Source: JAEUKA01 sp044228505
GTDB taxonomy: Bacteria > Myxococcota_A > Polyangia > Palsa-1104 > JAEUJZ01
Direction: 5' to 3'
Length of the DNA stretch: 64,000 nt
Assembly (NCBI GenBank): GCA_044228505.1
Contig: JBGAUT010000013.1
Coordinates: 62,001-126,000 of the forward strand
Shown here: positions 27,660-36,716 of the stretch, in pieces
Numbering within the stretch: position 1 is the stretch's first letter
Layout of the letters: every line of letters begins with the position of its first letter
The notes under the pieces: model-generated
Database searches by the model: none
Told to the model about the DNA's origin: nothing
What the model saw: only the letters and a program-made list of their open reading frames with translations
Translations under genes and position numbers: made by a program

Positions 27660-29068
27660 CCCGACTCGACTACTCCCAGACGCTGCGCTACCTGGCAGCG
27701 CTCTCCCCTTTGGGCATTCAGCCCGGCCTCGAACGGATCGTCGAGGTGCTGCATCGACTGGGTTCCCCCGAAGAGCGATTTCCCGCCGTTCACATCGCCG
27801 GCACCAATGGCAAGGGATCGACTGCCGCGTACGCAGCAGCGATCGCCCAACTAGCCGCCCGTCGCGCCGAGGCGATCCACGGTCGCCCGTTCACCATCGG
27901 ACTGTACACCTCTCCGCATCTTCACCGACTGACCGAGCGAATCCAATTTTCGCAGTCAGGACAGCTTCGTGAGTGCCCCCCCGATCAGCTGGCCGAGGCA
28001 GTCTGTGCCGTCCGCGATGCCGCCGAAGCGCCCCCCACCGTGGCGCTGACCTTCTTCGAAGTGCTGACGGCCGCTGCTCTGCTCCTGTTTTCGCGAGCCC
28101 AGGTCGACTTGGCGATCATCGAAACGGGACTTGGCGGACGGCTCGACGCAACGCGGCTGTGCTTGGCACAGGCCACAGTGATCACCAGCATCGGACTGGA
28201 CCACATGGACTGGCTCGGACCGACGCTGTCTCACATTGCTGCCGAAAAAGCTGGTATTTTTCGCAAACATGTGCCTGCACTCTGCGCCTGCGTTGACGAG
28301 CCCGCCCGGTTGGTACTGTGCCAGCAAGCGCGGCGAGTGGAATCGCCGCTGTGGCTTCATCCCTTCCACGGTGAGCCCGAATCGATGCCGCTACCACCAC
28401 TCGCTGAGCAGTTCGCACAAGCACTGCCGCTCCTCGGAGCACATCAGCAAAGCAACGCCAGCCTCGCCATCGCTGCGCTCAGCCATGTCAGTGGACCCCT
28501 TCAGCCGTTTCTGACCGATCCCGAGCTACTCCGCGAAGGCCTTTTACAGACACGCTGGCCGGGCCGTATCGAGCGGATCACACCGACGGCGGCACGCTAC
28601 GTAGACTTTGTCGACCGCGAGATTCTGATCGACGCCGCTCACAATCCCGAAGGGGCGGCGGCGCTCGCGAGCTGGCTCCTGTCGGTGGATAAACGACCTC
28701 TGACGGTGCTGTGCGGCGTTGTCATCGGCAAGCTGACGACCGGAATGGCGGAGCCGCTGCGCGACGCAGCCTCAGTAGTGCTCTGCAAACCCCCGACCCC
28801 ACGGGGCCTGGCTGCCTCTGATCTGGCTCGACAACCCGACTTTGGCGTGGGCGAGCCGATCGAGGACTGGCAGGCTGCGCTCTTTACCGCACTGCAGCGC
28901 ACGCCCCCCGGTGGACGACTGCTGGTCTACGGTTCGATCTTTCTGATTGGTGCGGTGAGAGCCGCTCTGCTCGATGAACCGACCGACGAACTACTGGTTC
29001 AAGATCCTGGTCGCCCCACTACGCCGCCGGTCGCGCCGCAGCCCCCAGTGCCAGCAGTTCTCCGGTGA
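27656..29068 (+). CDS. folC: Bifunctional folylpolyglutamate synthase / dihydrofolate synthase
   Basis: A 470-residue Mur-ligase-family enzyme that joins glutamate to dihydropteroate and then extends the glutamate tail of folates. It shows the P-loop HIAGTNGKGSTAAYA, the folate loop motif LYTSPHLHRLTERI, LDATRL, ITSIGLDHMDWLG and the terminal-domain motif DAAHNPEGAAALASW. Start is GTG at 27656, overlapping the accD stop. The last 50 bp overlap the convergent gene at 29019-29693. Length is near the usual 420 to 450 plus a Pro-rich tail. Confidence 0.92.
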   Translation: MTRLDYSQTLRYLAALSPLGIQPGLERIVEVLHRLGSPEERFPAVHIAGTNGKGSTAAYAAAIAQLAARRAEAIHGRPFTIGLYTSPHLHRLTERIQFSQSGQLRECPPDQLAEAVCAVRDAAEAPPTVALTFFEVLTAAALLLFSRAQVDLAIIETGLGGRLDATRLCLAQATVITSIGLDHMDWLGPTLSHIAAEKAGIFRKHVPALCACVDEPARLVLCQQARRVESPLWLHPFHGEPESMPLPPLAEQFAQALPLLGAHQQSNASLAIAALSHVSGPLQPFLTDPELLREGLLQTRWPGRIERITPTAARYVDFVDREILIDAAHNPEGAAALASWLLSVDKRPLTVLCGVVIGKLTTGMAEPLRDAASVVLCKPPTPRGLAASDLARQPDFGVGEPIEDWQAALFTALQRTPPGGRLLVYGSIFLIGAVRAALLDEPTDELLVQDPGRPTTPPVAPQPPVPAVLR

Positions 29069-29693
29069 CCTCGACGGCCTGCAGTAGCTGCGCCTGTTCC
29101 GTGGGATCGCGAATCAGCTCTGCCGTCTGTTCCAGCAATTTCTTCAGCTCATGCGGATCTTCCGATTCCCGCAGCAGCAGCCAGCGCATCGCCTCACGGG
29201 GTACGCTGCCCACCGACAAAAGTCGAACCACCGTCGAGCTGACTTCCGCAGCAACGCCAAACAGGGCCAGCATCACCCCTAACATCGCATAGGGCCGTTC
29301 ACCGCTCACGTTCGAACAGTACGCCCGCAGCGCCGCGTCCCCCGAGGTCACTGGTCGCTCGGGCAGCTCATCAGAATATCCGAGTCGTCTGAGATCCGAC
29401 ATCACAAGCTGGATGCGTGCCTTTTCCTCGCGCTGGTGTGCAAGGAGCAGCGCCGCCACCTTTGGGTCCGCAACGCGCTCACCGGCACGTCCCAGTACCT
29501 CCTGAATCAGGTCGCTCTGCTGCGCAAAGTCGAGCAGAAACGCCGCATATTTGGCCCGCAGCGAGAGCGGTGGTCGCATCAAATAGCGTACCGTCGCCAT
29601 CTTATAGCTACGAGCAGAAGCTGTTACTCGGTTATTGAGAGCCTCGACCATCTGCATCGGCGTCTTGGGCTGGCTAGGAGCCACTTTGGCCAT
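29019..29693 (-). CDS. Small all-alpha protein of unknown function
   Basis: A 224-residue soluble protein that appears almost wholly helical, with long amphipathic stretches such as LLAHQREEKARIQLVMSDL and RLLSVGSVPREAMRWLLL. No signal peptide, membrane helix or catalytic motif is evident. A ferritin- or haem-oxygenase-like helical fold would fit the composition, but the metal-binding His/Glu pairs expected of those families are not convincing. Codon pattern is like its neighbours, so it is probably real. It overlaps the folC end by 50 bp in the opposite direction. Confidence 0.6.
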   Translation of the reverse strand: MAKVAPSQPKTPMQMVEALNNRVTASARSYKMATVRYLMRPPLSLRAKYAAFLLDFAQQSDLIQEVLGRAGERVADPKVAALLLAHQREEKARIQLVMSDLRRLGYSDELPERPVTSGDAALRAYCSNVSGERPYAMLGVMLALFGVAAEVSSTVVRLLSVGSVPREAMRWLLLRESEDPHELKKLLEQTAELIRDPTEQAQLLQAVEVTGELLALGAAARPAA

Positions 29694-29791
29694 GGAGTTT
29701 CTACACTTCCTAGGGTAACTCCATTACCTTCGCCTTGCCACCTGACGTTGCAGCTAATTGTCGTCGGATAGTTGCCAGCGCGTGATCCAAG

Positions 29792-30514
29792 TCATCGCAA
29801 TCGGGACAAAAACCGCTTCGCAAACAGGTAGGCATCACCGGGCCAGCGAGCCGAAACGTAGAAATCACTCTCGACCACGAAAGCAGCCCGATCATCCGTG
29901 TCGCTGCCTCGAGACATTAGCGTGAGTGGACCACGGACAAAGTCTTCGGGAGAAGACAGCGCTGCTTTGACCTCGTCTTCGACGTAAGCTGGGTAGGTTC
30001 GATAGTATTTGCCCAGCTTCCACGCCGTCAGAAAGTAGGCCGTGCGCTCCATGTACTTGGTAAGACAGGTCGTTTTGTGCCCACGCAAGACATCCGCACG
30101 CGCAGCCACCAAGACCCCATGGCAGATCGCTCCGACCGGACGACGTAGTGAAAAGAACTCACGGACTTTGAGACGCAACGCCTCGCTGCCCAGATACTGG
30201 CGCATACCCGGTGCGTGCCCTCCCGGGAGAATCAGTCCGTCATACCCCCCAACCTCAATAGAGTCCCACGCCCGCGGATTCCTAAACTCGGCTGACTCCG
30301 TAAGTTGTCGATAGAATTCCTTAGGCTGCGGCTCTGCTCCGAGCTGACCGAACAAAACCCCGGTCAGTAGCAATGGATCGGCATTGGGAGGACTCCCTCC
30401 CTTCTCGGTCACAAAGGTCACACAGTGCCCGGCCCGGGTGAGGAGTCGCCACGGCACAGCCACTTCTGTCACATCAAAGTCGGTATCGGGAAGCGGTATC
30501 CAAATATGTGCCAT
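29792..30514 (-). CDS. DJ-1/PfpI-family protein (type 1 glutamine amidotransferase-like)
   Basis: A 240-residue cytosolic protein with a DJ-1/PfpI fold. The nucleophile elbow is GAICHG, with the Cys in the expected place, and the approach to it contains GGYDGLILPGGHAPGMRQYL. A C-terminal segment VVESDFYVSARWPGDAY is seen in the larger members of this family. Such proteins act as glyoxalases, deglycases or hydratase-like enzymes; which one is unclear. The ATG at 30514 is preferred to an upstream ATG at 30535 because AGGGA lies four bases upstream. It is divergent from the Oar-like receptor gene. Confidence 0.85.
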   Translation of the reverse strand: MAHIWIPLPDTDFDVTEVAVPWRLLTRAGHCVTFVTEKGGSPPNADPLLLTGVLFGQLGAEPQPKEFYRQLTESAEFRNPRAWDSIEVGGYDGLILPGGHAPGMRQYLGSEALRLKVREFFSLRRPVGAICHGVLVAARADVLRGHKTTCLTKYMERTAYFLTAWKLGKYYRTYPAYVEDEVKAALSSPEDFVRGPLTLMSRGSDTDDRAAFVVESDFYVSARWPGDAYLFAKRFLSRLR

Positions 30515-30665
30515 GGCTTCCCTGGATTTCAGCACCTTTGCTCAGCGAGGGAAAGTAGGAATGCATGCAATCCGATAAGACACCCCTGCGGGAAATCGAA
30601 TAAACTCCTTCCCTAGGGTCAGTTAGGGCCATGGGGTGAGACTCTCTTCCTATTGGGGGATTCTG

Positions 30666-33600
30666 ATGGCTACCGTTACGCGGGCTCCGGTTGTTGTTCG
30701 ACTGCAGTGGCTGCGGCTCCTACTTGTGATCGTTGCCATAGGAGGAGTGAGCCCCACGTACGCTCAGGTCTTGAACGCTCAGATTCAGGGAGTCGTTCGC
30801 TCAGCAGAGACCGGGGAAGGACTGGCAGGGGTAACCGTCGCTGTACAAAGTCCGGCGCTTCCCGATCTGCAAGCGGAAATCACCGATGCCAAGGGCCGCT
30901 ATTTGATTACCGCGCTGCCTCCCGGTGATGACTATGTAGTGAATTTTTACTTTGGGCCCTCCGATAAGCCCCTGCTGGTTCGTTCCGGCATTCGGTTGTC
31001 CGCAGCGAAAACCGTTGCAGTCGACGCACGGCTGTCCACCACAGCCCAAACGCAGCGGGTTCAGGTGATCCGAGAAACGGCTCCCAACGTCGATGTCGCG
31101 AACGCCAATACCGGCGTCGAGATCAACCAGGAAATGCTGCGGCAGATTCCGTTGCGTGGGCGCAGCTTCCAAGGAGCTCTGTTTCTGGCACCGGGTGCCT
31201 CTGACGTGGCGGCGCGTAACTTCAACACCGTCGAAGGTTCGTTTGCCACACCGGGTGGAGACGTCGGCGTCTCGATCTCGGGCTCTACCGGATCAGAGAA
31301 CGCCTACCTGATTGATGGAATCAACACAACCGATCCCGGCCTGGGTGTGGTCGGAGCGGAAGTGAGTCAGTACTTCCTGCGCGAAATCAACGTCCTCACT
31401 GGCGGCTATCAAGCGGAATACGGACGAGCCACCGGAGGCATCGTCTCGCTGGTGACCAAGAACGGCAGCAACGAACTACATGGTGGGGTCTATGGCTCGG
31501 TCGCACCCTATCAGCTGTCCGGACAAGGAGTGGCCCGGCTGGGTGAGGCGTTGGTACGTCGCACACGACCCGACATGGGAACATGGGATCTTGGCTTTGA
31601 TTTGGGCGGGGCTCTCATCAAAGACAGAATCTGGTTTTACGCTGGCCTGGCGATCACCAATGTCAACGTGCGTACAGAGCGGCGTGGTCGGGCTCAAATC
31701 TTCAACGGAACCGGGGCTCTCGATCTCGTCGACTTTGCCTGCCCGTCCTACCTATCAGACTCCCGTTACTGCGATGGGCCAAGCAAGCTGGCAAAGCAGA
31801 CAGAGGAGCTAGACTACGTTCAGACTCAGGCCCAGACTCGCGCCATCTACAACGGAATCGCCAAGCTACAATTTCACTTGGCCACCGACCAGGATCTGTT
31901 TCTAAGCTACATCGGCTCTCCCAACACCCGCGATACCTACTACGAGTACGGCACCGGTGACGAGGGTTCTAGATTCACAGAGTCCAACCAGGTTCACGAT
32001 CTCAGCTTGCGCTACCAGGGCAAGACCTTTGGAAAGAAACTACAGATCGACCTGACCTATGCAATGCACTATCAGACCCAGGTGCAACAGCCACGGCTGC
32101 CGAACCTGCCCTTTACCGCCTACACCGCAGATGCAGCGGATCCGTACTCTTTGGCGGACTTTGAATCGGTGGCGGCCTGCCGTCGAGACGCTGCCTCTGG
32201 ATTCAACCCGTGTCCGATCACCCGCTATGTGGTCGGTCTGGGATTCCACCGCTCTCAGGAATTGCAGCGACACCAAGCGCTGGCGGGATTCACTCTGTTT
32301 GTCAATGCGCTCGGAGTCCACGCCATCAAGGCCGGTCTCGACTTCGAGTATCTTCGTAGCAATCTGACGAGTATCGCCACCGGACAGGACGGCTTCCGTG
32401 CGACCTACAACTCCACCGCAGATGGCACCGACATCTTCTCTGGATTCGGACTGGGTGGAAAAGTAAACGGAGTGGATACTCCTCTGAACAGTCTTAACAC
32501 CGTGACGGCCACGCGCAACTATGCGGTCTATCTGCGCGATAGCTGGAGCGTAGCGTCCACCGGTCTCACCCTCAACATTGGGGGTCGGTGGGAAGGACTC
32601 CAGATGATTGACGTCAACGGTGACGCTCGACTGAGTGTCCTAGACAACTTTGCTCCACGGGTTGGCGCGGTCTGGGACTTTACAAGACTTACCAAGCGAC
32701 CGGGCCGGGGAAAGTTGTTTGTAAACTATGGTCGCTTCTATGAATCTGTCGGCACAGACCTTGGCGACCGAGCGTTCGGAGGTCAAGCGTTCTACTTTCG
32801 AGCCGCTGGAATGGCCCCTGCTGCCTGTCCGCAGGTCAGTCGCCAACCGGGTGGTCGCCCCCTGCCAACCCCTGGTCCGGGATGCTCGTTTGATACCCAA
32901 CTGCTGTTTGGTGGGAATCCCTATGATGTCGTGCCTGGAGCCAAGCCCTCCTCCATCGATGAAGTCACGGCAGGACTCAGCTACGATGTCGGCTATGACA
33001 TCGTACTGTCGGCAAGCTATATCTACCGAGGCCTGAGCAATGTACTAGAGGACTTTTCCACAGATGGCGGAGCCACCTACTTCATTGGCACGCCAGGACT
33101 GGCTCCTGATGCTGCGACTCTGCAAGCCGCAACCGATGAAGCAGCGCGCTTGAATGCCATCGCGATGGCACCTTCTGCGACCCAAGCCGATCAGGATGCC
33201 GCCGCGAAAGCCCAGACTAGGCTCGATGCACTCTCAGGAATCGGCAACTATCCCCGTGCGACCCGCAACTATCATGCGATGGTCCTATCGGTCTCGAAGC
33301 GACTGTCCAAGCGCTTCAGCTTCTTGGCCAGTTATACATTCAGTTCGACCAGCGGCAACTATCCGGGCACCTTCAACAGCACCAACGGACAGCTCAATCC
33401 GCACACCTCGACCCAATTTGACTTCCCTGAGCTGCTCCTAAACCGAGACGGCCCACTTCCCACCGACCGTCCGCACAACTTCAAGCTCAGTGGGTTTTAT
33501 CAGCAGCCGATTGGTGACAAGGGCGTCCTGACTGGCAGCCTAACCTTCACCGCAATCTCTGGACGCCCCATCGAGGTGCTGGGAGCACATCCCGCCTATG

Positions 33601-33941
33601 GCCCCAGTGAAGTCTTCATTCTACCGCGTGGCAGCGGCGGACGAACCCCCACGGTCACCCAGACCGATCTACACATCGGCTACGATCATCTTCTGACAGA
33701 AAAGGAGCGGCTGGGGGTGTTCGTGGATCTCGTCAACCTGTTTAATCAGCGCGAAATCACCAACGTGGACGACAACTACACCTACTCTCCCGTTAAGGCG
33801 CTGGTCGATGAATCAGCCCAGAAGAAGTTCCAAGTGGAAACCGTGGATGGGAGTCCTGTCATTGCCAACAGCAACTATGGTCAGGCCACTGCCTACCAAG
33901 CCCCTCTGTACTTCCGGTTGGGCGCTCGGCTGACCTTCTGA
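30666..33941 (+). CDS. Oar-like TonB-dependent receptor with carboxypeptidase-regulatory-like N-terminus
   Basis: A 1091-residue outer-membrane receptor. A signal peptide (ends near SPTYAQ) is followed by a carboxypeptidase-regulatory-like domain (residues 40 to about 125, IQGVVRSAETGEGLAGVTVA). The plug domain includes VEINQEMLRQIPLRGRSF, then GSENAYLIDGINTTDP and LTGGYQAEYGRATGGIVSLV. The barrel ends with LGARLTF, an aromatic terminus. This layout is that of Oar and related large receptors for peptides or glycans in Myxococcota and Bacteroidota. The ATG at 30666 has a GGGGGA site at suitable spacing; a GTG at 30636 is less likely. No specific substrate is suggested by neighbours. Confidence 0.88.
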   Translation: MATVTRAPVVVRLQWLRLLLVIVAIGGVSPTYAQVLNAQIQGVVRSAETGEGLAGVTVAVQSPALPDLQAEITDAKGRYLITALPPGDDYVVNFYFGPSDKPLLVRSGIRLSAAKTVAVDARLSTTAQTQRVQVIRETAPNVDVANANTGVEINQEMLRQIPLRGRSFQGALFLAPGASDVAARNFNTVEGSFATPGGDVGVSISGSTGSENAYLIDGINTTDPGLGVVGAEVSQYFLREINVLTGGYQAEYGRATGGIVSLVTKNGSNELHGGVYGSVAPYQLSGQGVARLGEALVRRTRPDMGTWDLGFDLGGALIKDRIWFYAGLAITNVNVRTERRGRAQIFNGTGALDLVDFACPSYLSDSRYCDGPSKLAKQTEELDYVQTQAQTRAIYNGIAKLQFHLATDQDLFLSYIGSPNTRDTYYEYGTGDEGSRFTESNQVHDLSLRYQGKTFGKKLQIDLTYAMHYQTQVQQPRLPNLPFTAYTADAADPYSLADFESVAACRRDAASGFNPCPITRYVVGLGFHRSQELQRHQALAGFTLFVNALGVHAIKAGLDFEYLRSNLTSIATGQDGFRATYNSTADGTDIFSGFGLGGKVNGVDTPLNSLNTVTATRNYAVYLRDSWSVASTGLTLNIGGRWEGLQMIDVNGDARLSVLDNFAPRVGAVWDFTRLTKRPGRGKLFVNYGRFYESVGTDLGDRAFGGQAFYFRAAGMAPAACPQVSRQPGGRPLPTPGPGCSFDTQLLFGGNPYDVVPGAKPSSIDEVTAGLSYDVGYDIVLSASYIYRGLSNVLEDFSTDGGATYFIGTPGLAPDAATLQAATDEAARLNAIAMAPSATQADQDAAAKAQTRLDALSGIGNYPRATRNYHAMVLSVSKRLSKRFSFLASYTFSSTSGNYPGTFNSTNGQLNPHTSTQFDFPELLLNRDGPLPTDRPHNFKLSGFYQQPIGDKGVLTGSLTFTAISGRPIEVLGAHPAYGPSEVFILPRGSGGRTPTVTQTDLHIGYDHLLTEKERLGVFVDLVNLFNQREITNVDDNYTYSPVKALVDESAQKKFQVETVDGSPVIANSNYGQATAYQAPLYFRLGARLTF

Positions 33942-33980
33942 TCGCCCCTAACCACCCGCTCCTCCTCCTCTTCCTCTCAC

Positions 33981-34385
33981 TCAGGCTGCTGTCTCCAAGT
34001 TCAACATCGCGATTCGGGTCTTGGTCAGCACCATCCCGAGGTTGGCGCTCTTTCGGCACACGAAACACGCGACATGATTCTGGTTCGAGCGAGCCCTCAC
34101 AAACACGTGGAGCAGCGTGTTGGAAAAGACAATCATCTCCTGAAAGTAGTGCCGTCCGTCGTCCTTCACACCACGGGTTCGACGGAACAGCTTCTCGATG
34201 GCCGTCACCGTGCTCCCTTGAATCAGCTCTGCCGTCGCCACGGCCACCAGCTCCAGCACCTCGTGCGGATGGGAATCGATCGTCTTGACGGCCAATAATG
34301 TTCCTGTGGACATCTCCACATATCCGGCCGCGACACAGTCTGGAATGTCACGCATGGACTTTTGAATCATACTCTGAAGCTGCAT
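33981..34385 (-). CDS. Roadblock/LC7-like protein (tentative)
   Basis: A 134-residue cytosolic protein. It begins MQLQSMIQKSMRDIPDCV, then AAGYVEMSTGTLLAV, the helix-strand-turn-strand pattern of roadblock/LC7 (MglB-like) proteins, followed by EVLELVAVATAELIQG and two beta-strands around QEMIVFSNTLLHVFVRAR. In bacteria such proteins bind small Ras-like GTPases or sense signals as dimers. No GTPase gene lies nearby. The fold assignment is by pattern only. It is divergent from the pseudo-ABC/phosphatase gene across a 373-bp region. Confidence 0.55.
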   Translation of the reverse strand: MQLQSMIQKSMRDIPDCVAAGYVEMSTGTLLAVKTIDSHPHEVLELVAVATAELIQGSTVTAIEKLFRRTRGVKDDGRHYFQEMIVFSNTLLHVFVRARSNQNHVACFVCRKSANLGMVLTKTRIAMLNLETAA

Positions 34386-34758
34386 GATGATGCGACGTTC
34401 CCTTTATCCGCCGTGGAAGGAGACCGGGATTCTCATTCAACGGATAGAATCTTGTACTGCCACGGAGGCACAGAGATAGCAGAAAATACGGAACTTACAA
34501 TCAGAAGTTATATATCTATGTAATCATTAACGAAACCTGCCCACACGCACATGGTTCAACCAGCGCCATCCATTGAGAACTAACGTTCTCAATCCACTCA
34601 CTCTTGTAGATAAGTGTTTCAGTCATTCGACGAGTGAAAATCACTGTAAGATCAGATCCCTCGAAATGGATCTCAAATTTGCGTAATAAAATCGGTCATT
34701 GATGTGCTATACGATTCTAAGCGTCATGCAATATGGGTCAGCGCGGCACAGGTAGGCC
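34386..34758. promoter_or_regulatory. Long A+T-rich divergent intergenic region
   Basis: This region is clearly more A+T-rich than its flanks and should hold promoters for both the roadblock-like gene and the pseudo-ABC/phosphatase gene. It contains an 8-bp inverted repeat TTGAGAAC/GTTCTCAA with a 4-base gap (34573-34592) and a 6-bp one, AGATCC/GGATCT (34654-34673). Both could be operators; no known regulator motif is matched. I see no RNA gene in it. Confidence 0.5.
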
Positions 34759-36567
34759 ATGATCAACAAACCTCCCCATACGTCAGTATATCGAGCTATT
34801 CATAAAGCTCCCTATTTGGATGATGAAGAACTGACTTCTGATTTCAACGTTACTGACGCTGACGAATTGCCCCCCATGCCTTCAAGCATTCCATCTGGTA
34901 GATCCTTTGATCTGCTTGGATCCATCTCGGACCTGAACCATCAGGACGCATTTCGTGCGCTTCATGGACAGGCGGTCGGCTCTGAGCTTTCCGCTCAAAT
35001 TGCGGTATCCAGTAGCAGTGTCAGTTCCGAAGTACTTTTTACGCCTTGGAACCTTGGATCTACCGACTCACCTGGTTCAAGTGAATCGCTCTCGATTCAG
35101 ATCGAACACAGCACTACATCGCCCCCTGGGGCATCCCATATGAAGTCAGACACTTCCCTGGGATCGAAGCAGAGCCTGCTGGCGGAAGACGAGGCCGAGT
35201 TCGTTGTCGATGCAACTGGTCCACCAGCAAAGACCGGTTCGCAGGCAGCATCGAAGACGGAAGTCCTGTGGCAGACCGAGGATCCGGTGTTGGTTCTTCG
35301 CAACGTTACGCTGATGTATGCAGATCGGCTGCTCCTCACCGCATTGAACTTGGACGTTGGTCGCACCGGAATCTACACCATCGTCTGCGCAGAGAGCTTC
35401 TATCGCCGATTGCTCCTAACGATGCTGGCAGGAGTTAGCAAGGGGGCCACCGTACGACTAGGAGGCAGCGCTCTCTTTGCCGGGGAGAGCCTTGGAACCA
35501 AGTCCTATCCTCAGTTTTGCATGGTAAACGCGAGCGAACTGGTGATGACGATGCGGGACTACTTGAGTCAGGGTCTGGAGCATGACATCACGACGCGCAT
35601 TCCCATCATCCTGTCTGGCACCGGGCTGGAGACTCTGTGCGAAAAAATGAATGAGCGCATCCATGATCTCGATACCCATGAGTGCCGCGCAGTAGCGCTC
35701 CTCCGGGCCGCCCTTGGTTCAATCCCTCTGCTGTGTATCGATGATCCTTTGCATGGACTGACTGATGAGCCCTTGCAGTCACTGGTCCGCCTCCTCCGCC
35801 GAGTCTCTTCGACTCGCGCCGTCCTGCTCATGGAGTCTGAGCCAGGACCGTTGTTCGCCATAGCCCGCGGAGTGGCTTACTACCAAGATGGACGGGTCCT
35901 CACCCATCCACAGCCTCAAGGCATGGACACACCCGCTCCCAAGAATGACGAAGAAGTGCAGCCAGAGCCCGTCGCCTCGATAGAGATCCCAGTGCCACCA
36001 CAGAACCCGGCACCATCGATGCGTGTTCAGTCTGTGCCCATTTCAGAACAAGAGCAAGATCCAGCTCTTCAGGAGCAACGCTCGACCGCGAACGGGCAGC
36101 AAGGCCCACGCGGATTTCGTTGGTTGGTACCCGGAAGTTTGGCGGGAACTCCGGAGCCCGGAATTCTGTTCGATATCGACTATGACTTGGAACTCCTCAA
36201 AGGAGCCGGGATCACCATGCTGGTGACGCTGACCGAGCAGCCGCTCCCGGAAGCTCTGCTCGAATCCCATGGACTTAAAAGCTTGTACTTCCCAATCGTC
36301 GATATGAACGTACCAAGCTGCCGTGCTACGGAGAGTCTGTGTGAGCTGGTCGAACTGGCGATGGGGCGTGGTGAAGTGATCGCCTTCCACTGCAAAGCAG
36401 GACTGGGTAGGACCGGCACGCTGCTCGTCTCCTACTTGATCTGGGAAGGAGCCCCCCCTGCCGAGGCTCTGGCAGTGGCCCGGTCGATTGAGCCCGGCTG
36501 GGTGCAGTCGCCCATCCAAGAAGAGTACTTGTTCGAGTTTGCACAGTACTGCCAGCGCAAGAAGTAG
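34759..36567 (+). CDS. Degenerate ABC-ATPase domain fused to dual-specificity protein phosphatase
   Basis: A 602-residue cytosolic protein. Residues 1 to about 170 are Ser/Thr-rich and look unstructured. Residues about 174 to 377 resemble an ABC ATPase (LVLRNVTLMYADRLLLTALN, then LLCIDDPLHGL as Walker B), but the Walker A Gly-Lys-Ser/Thr is absent (DVGRTGIYTIVCAES) and the signature LSGG is lost, so it probably does not hydrolyse ATP. A Pro/Gln-rich linker (about 385 to 445) leads to a dual-specificity phosphatase with general acid Asp515 (VDMNVPSC) and the P-loop HCKAGLGRTG with Cys545 and Arg551. The phosphatase looks active. I know of no named protein with this domain order. Start at ATG 34759 follows AGGTAGG. 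Confidence 0.82.
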   Translation: MINKPPHTSVYRAIHKAPYLDDEELTSDFNVTDADELPPMPSSIPSGRSFDLLGSISDLNHQDAFRALHGQAVGSELSAQIAVSSSSVSSEVLFTPWNLGSTDSPGSSESLSIQIEHSTTSPPGASHMKSDTSLGSKQSLLAEDEAEFVVDATGPPAKTGSQAASKTEVLWQTEDPVLVLRNVTLMYADRLLLTALNLDVGRTGIYTIVCAESFYRRLLLTMLAGVSKGATVRLGGSALFAGESLGTKSYPQFCMVNASELVMTMRDYLSQGLEHDITTRIPIILSGTGLETLCEKMNERIHDLDTHECRAVALLRAALGSIPLLCIDDPLHGLTDEPLQSLVRLLRRVSSTRAVLLMESEPGPLFAIARGVAYYQDGRVLTHPQPQGMDTPAPKNDEEVQPEPVASIEIPVPPQNPAPSMRVQSVPISEQEQDPALQEQRSTANGQQGPRGFRWLVPGSLAGTPEPGILFDIDYDLELLKGAGITMLVTLTEQPLPEALLESHGLKSLYFPIVDMNVPSCRATESLCELVELAMGRGEVIAFHCKAGLGRTGTLLVSYLIWEGAPPAEALAVARSIEPGWVQSPIQEEYLFEFAQYCQRKK

Positions 36568-36627
36568 CCTTCTGTGGTCTTCGCTGAGCACCGCAGTACG
36601 TACGCCATCGCCAGATCTACAAACGCA

Positions 36628-36655
36628 AAAGGCCCTGGATACATCCAGAGCCTTT
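36628..36655. terminator. Probable bidirectional terminator
   Basis: A 12-bp inverted repeat with one mismatch (AAAGGCCCTGGA / TCCAGAGCCTTT, 4-base loop) lies between two convergent genes. Read leftward it is followed by TTTTGCG; read rightward it is followed by CTCATCC, so the leftward direction is favoured. Confidence 0.6.
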
Positions 36656-36716
36656 CTCATCCAAGCATCTGTGTCACCGACCGTGTCTGAACAGCAATCG
36701 GCTCAACAGAGAGTGC

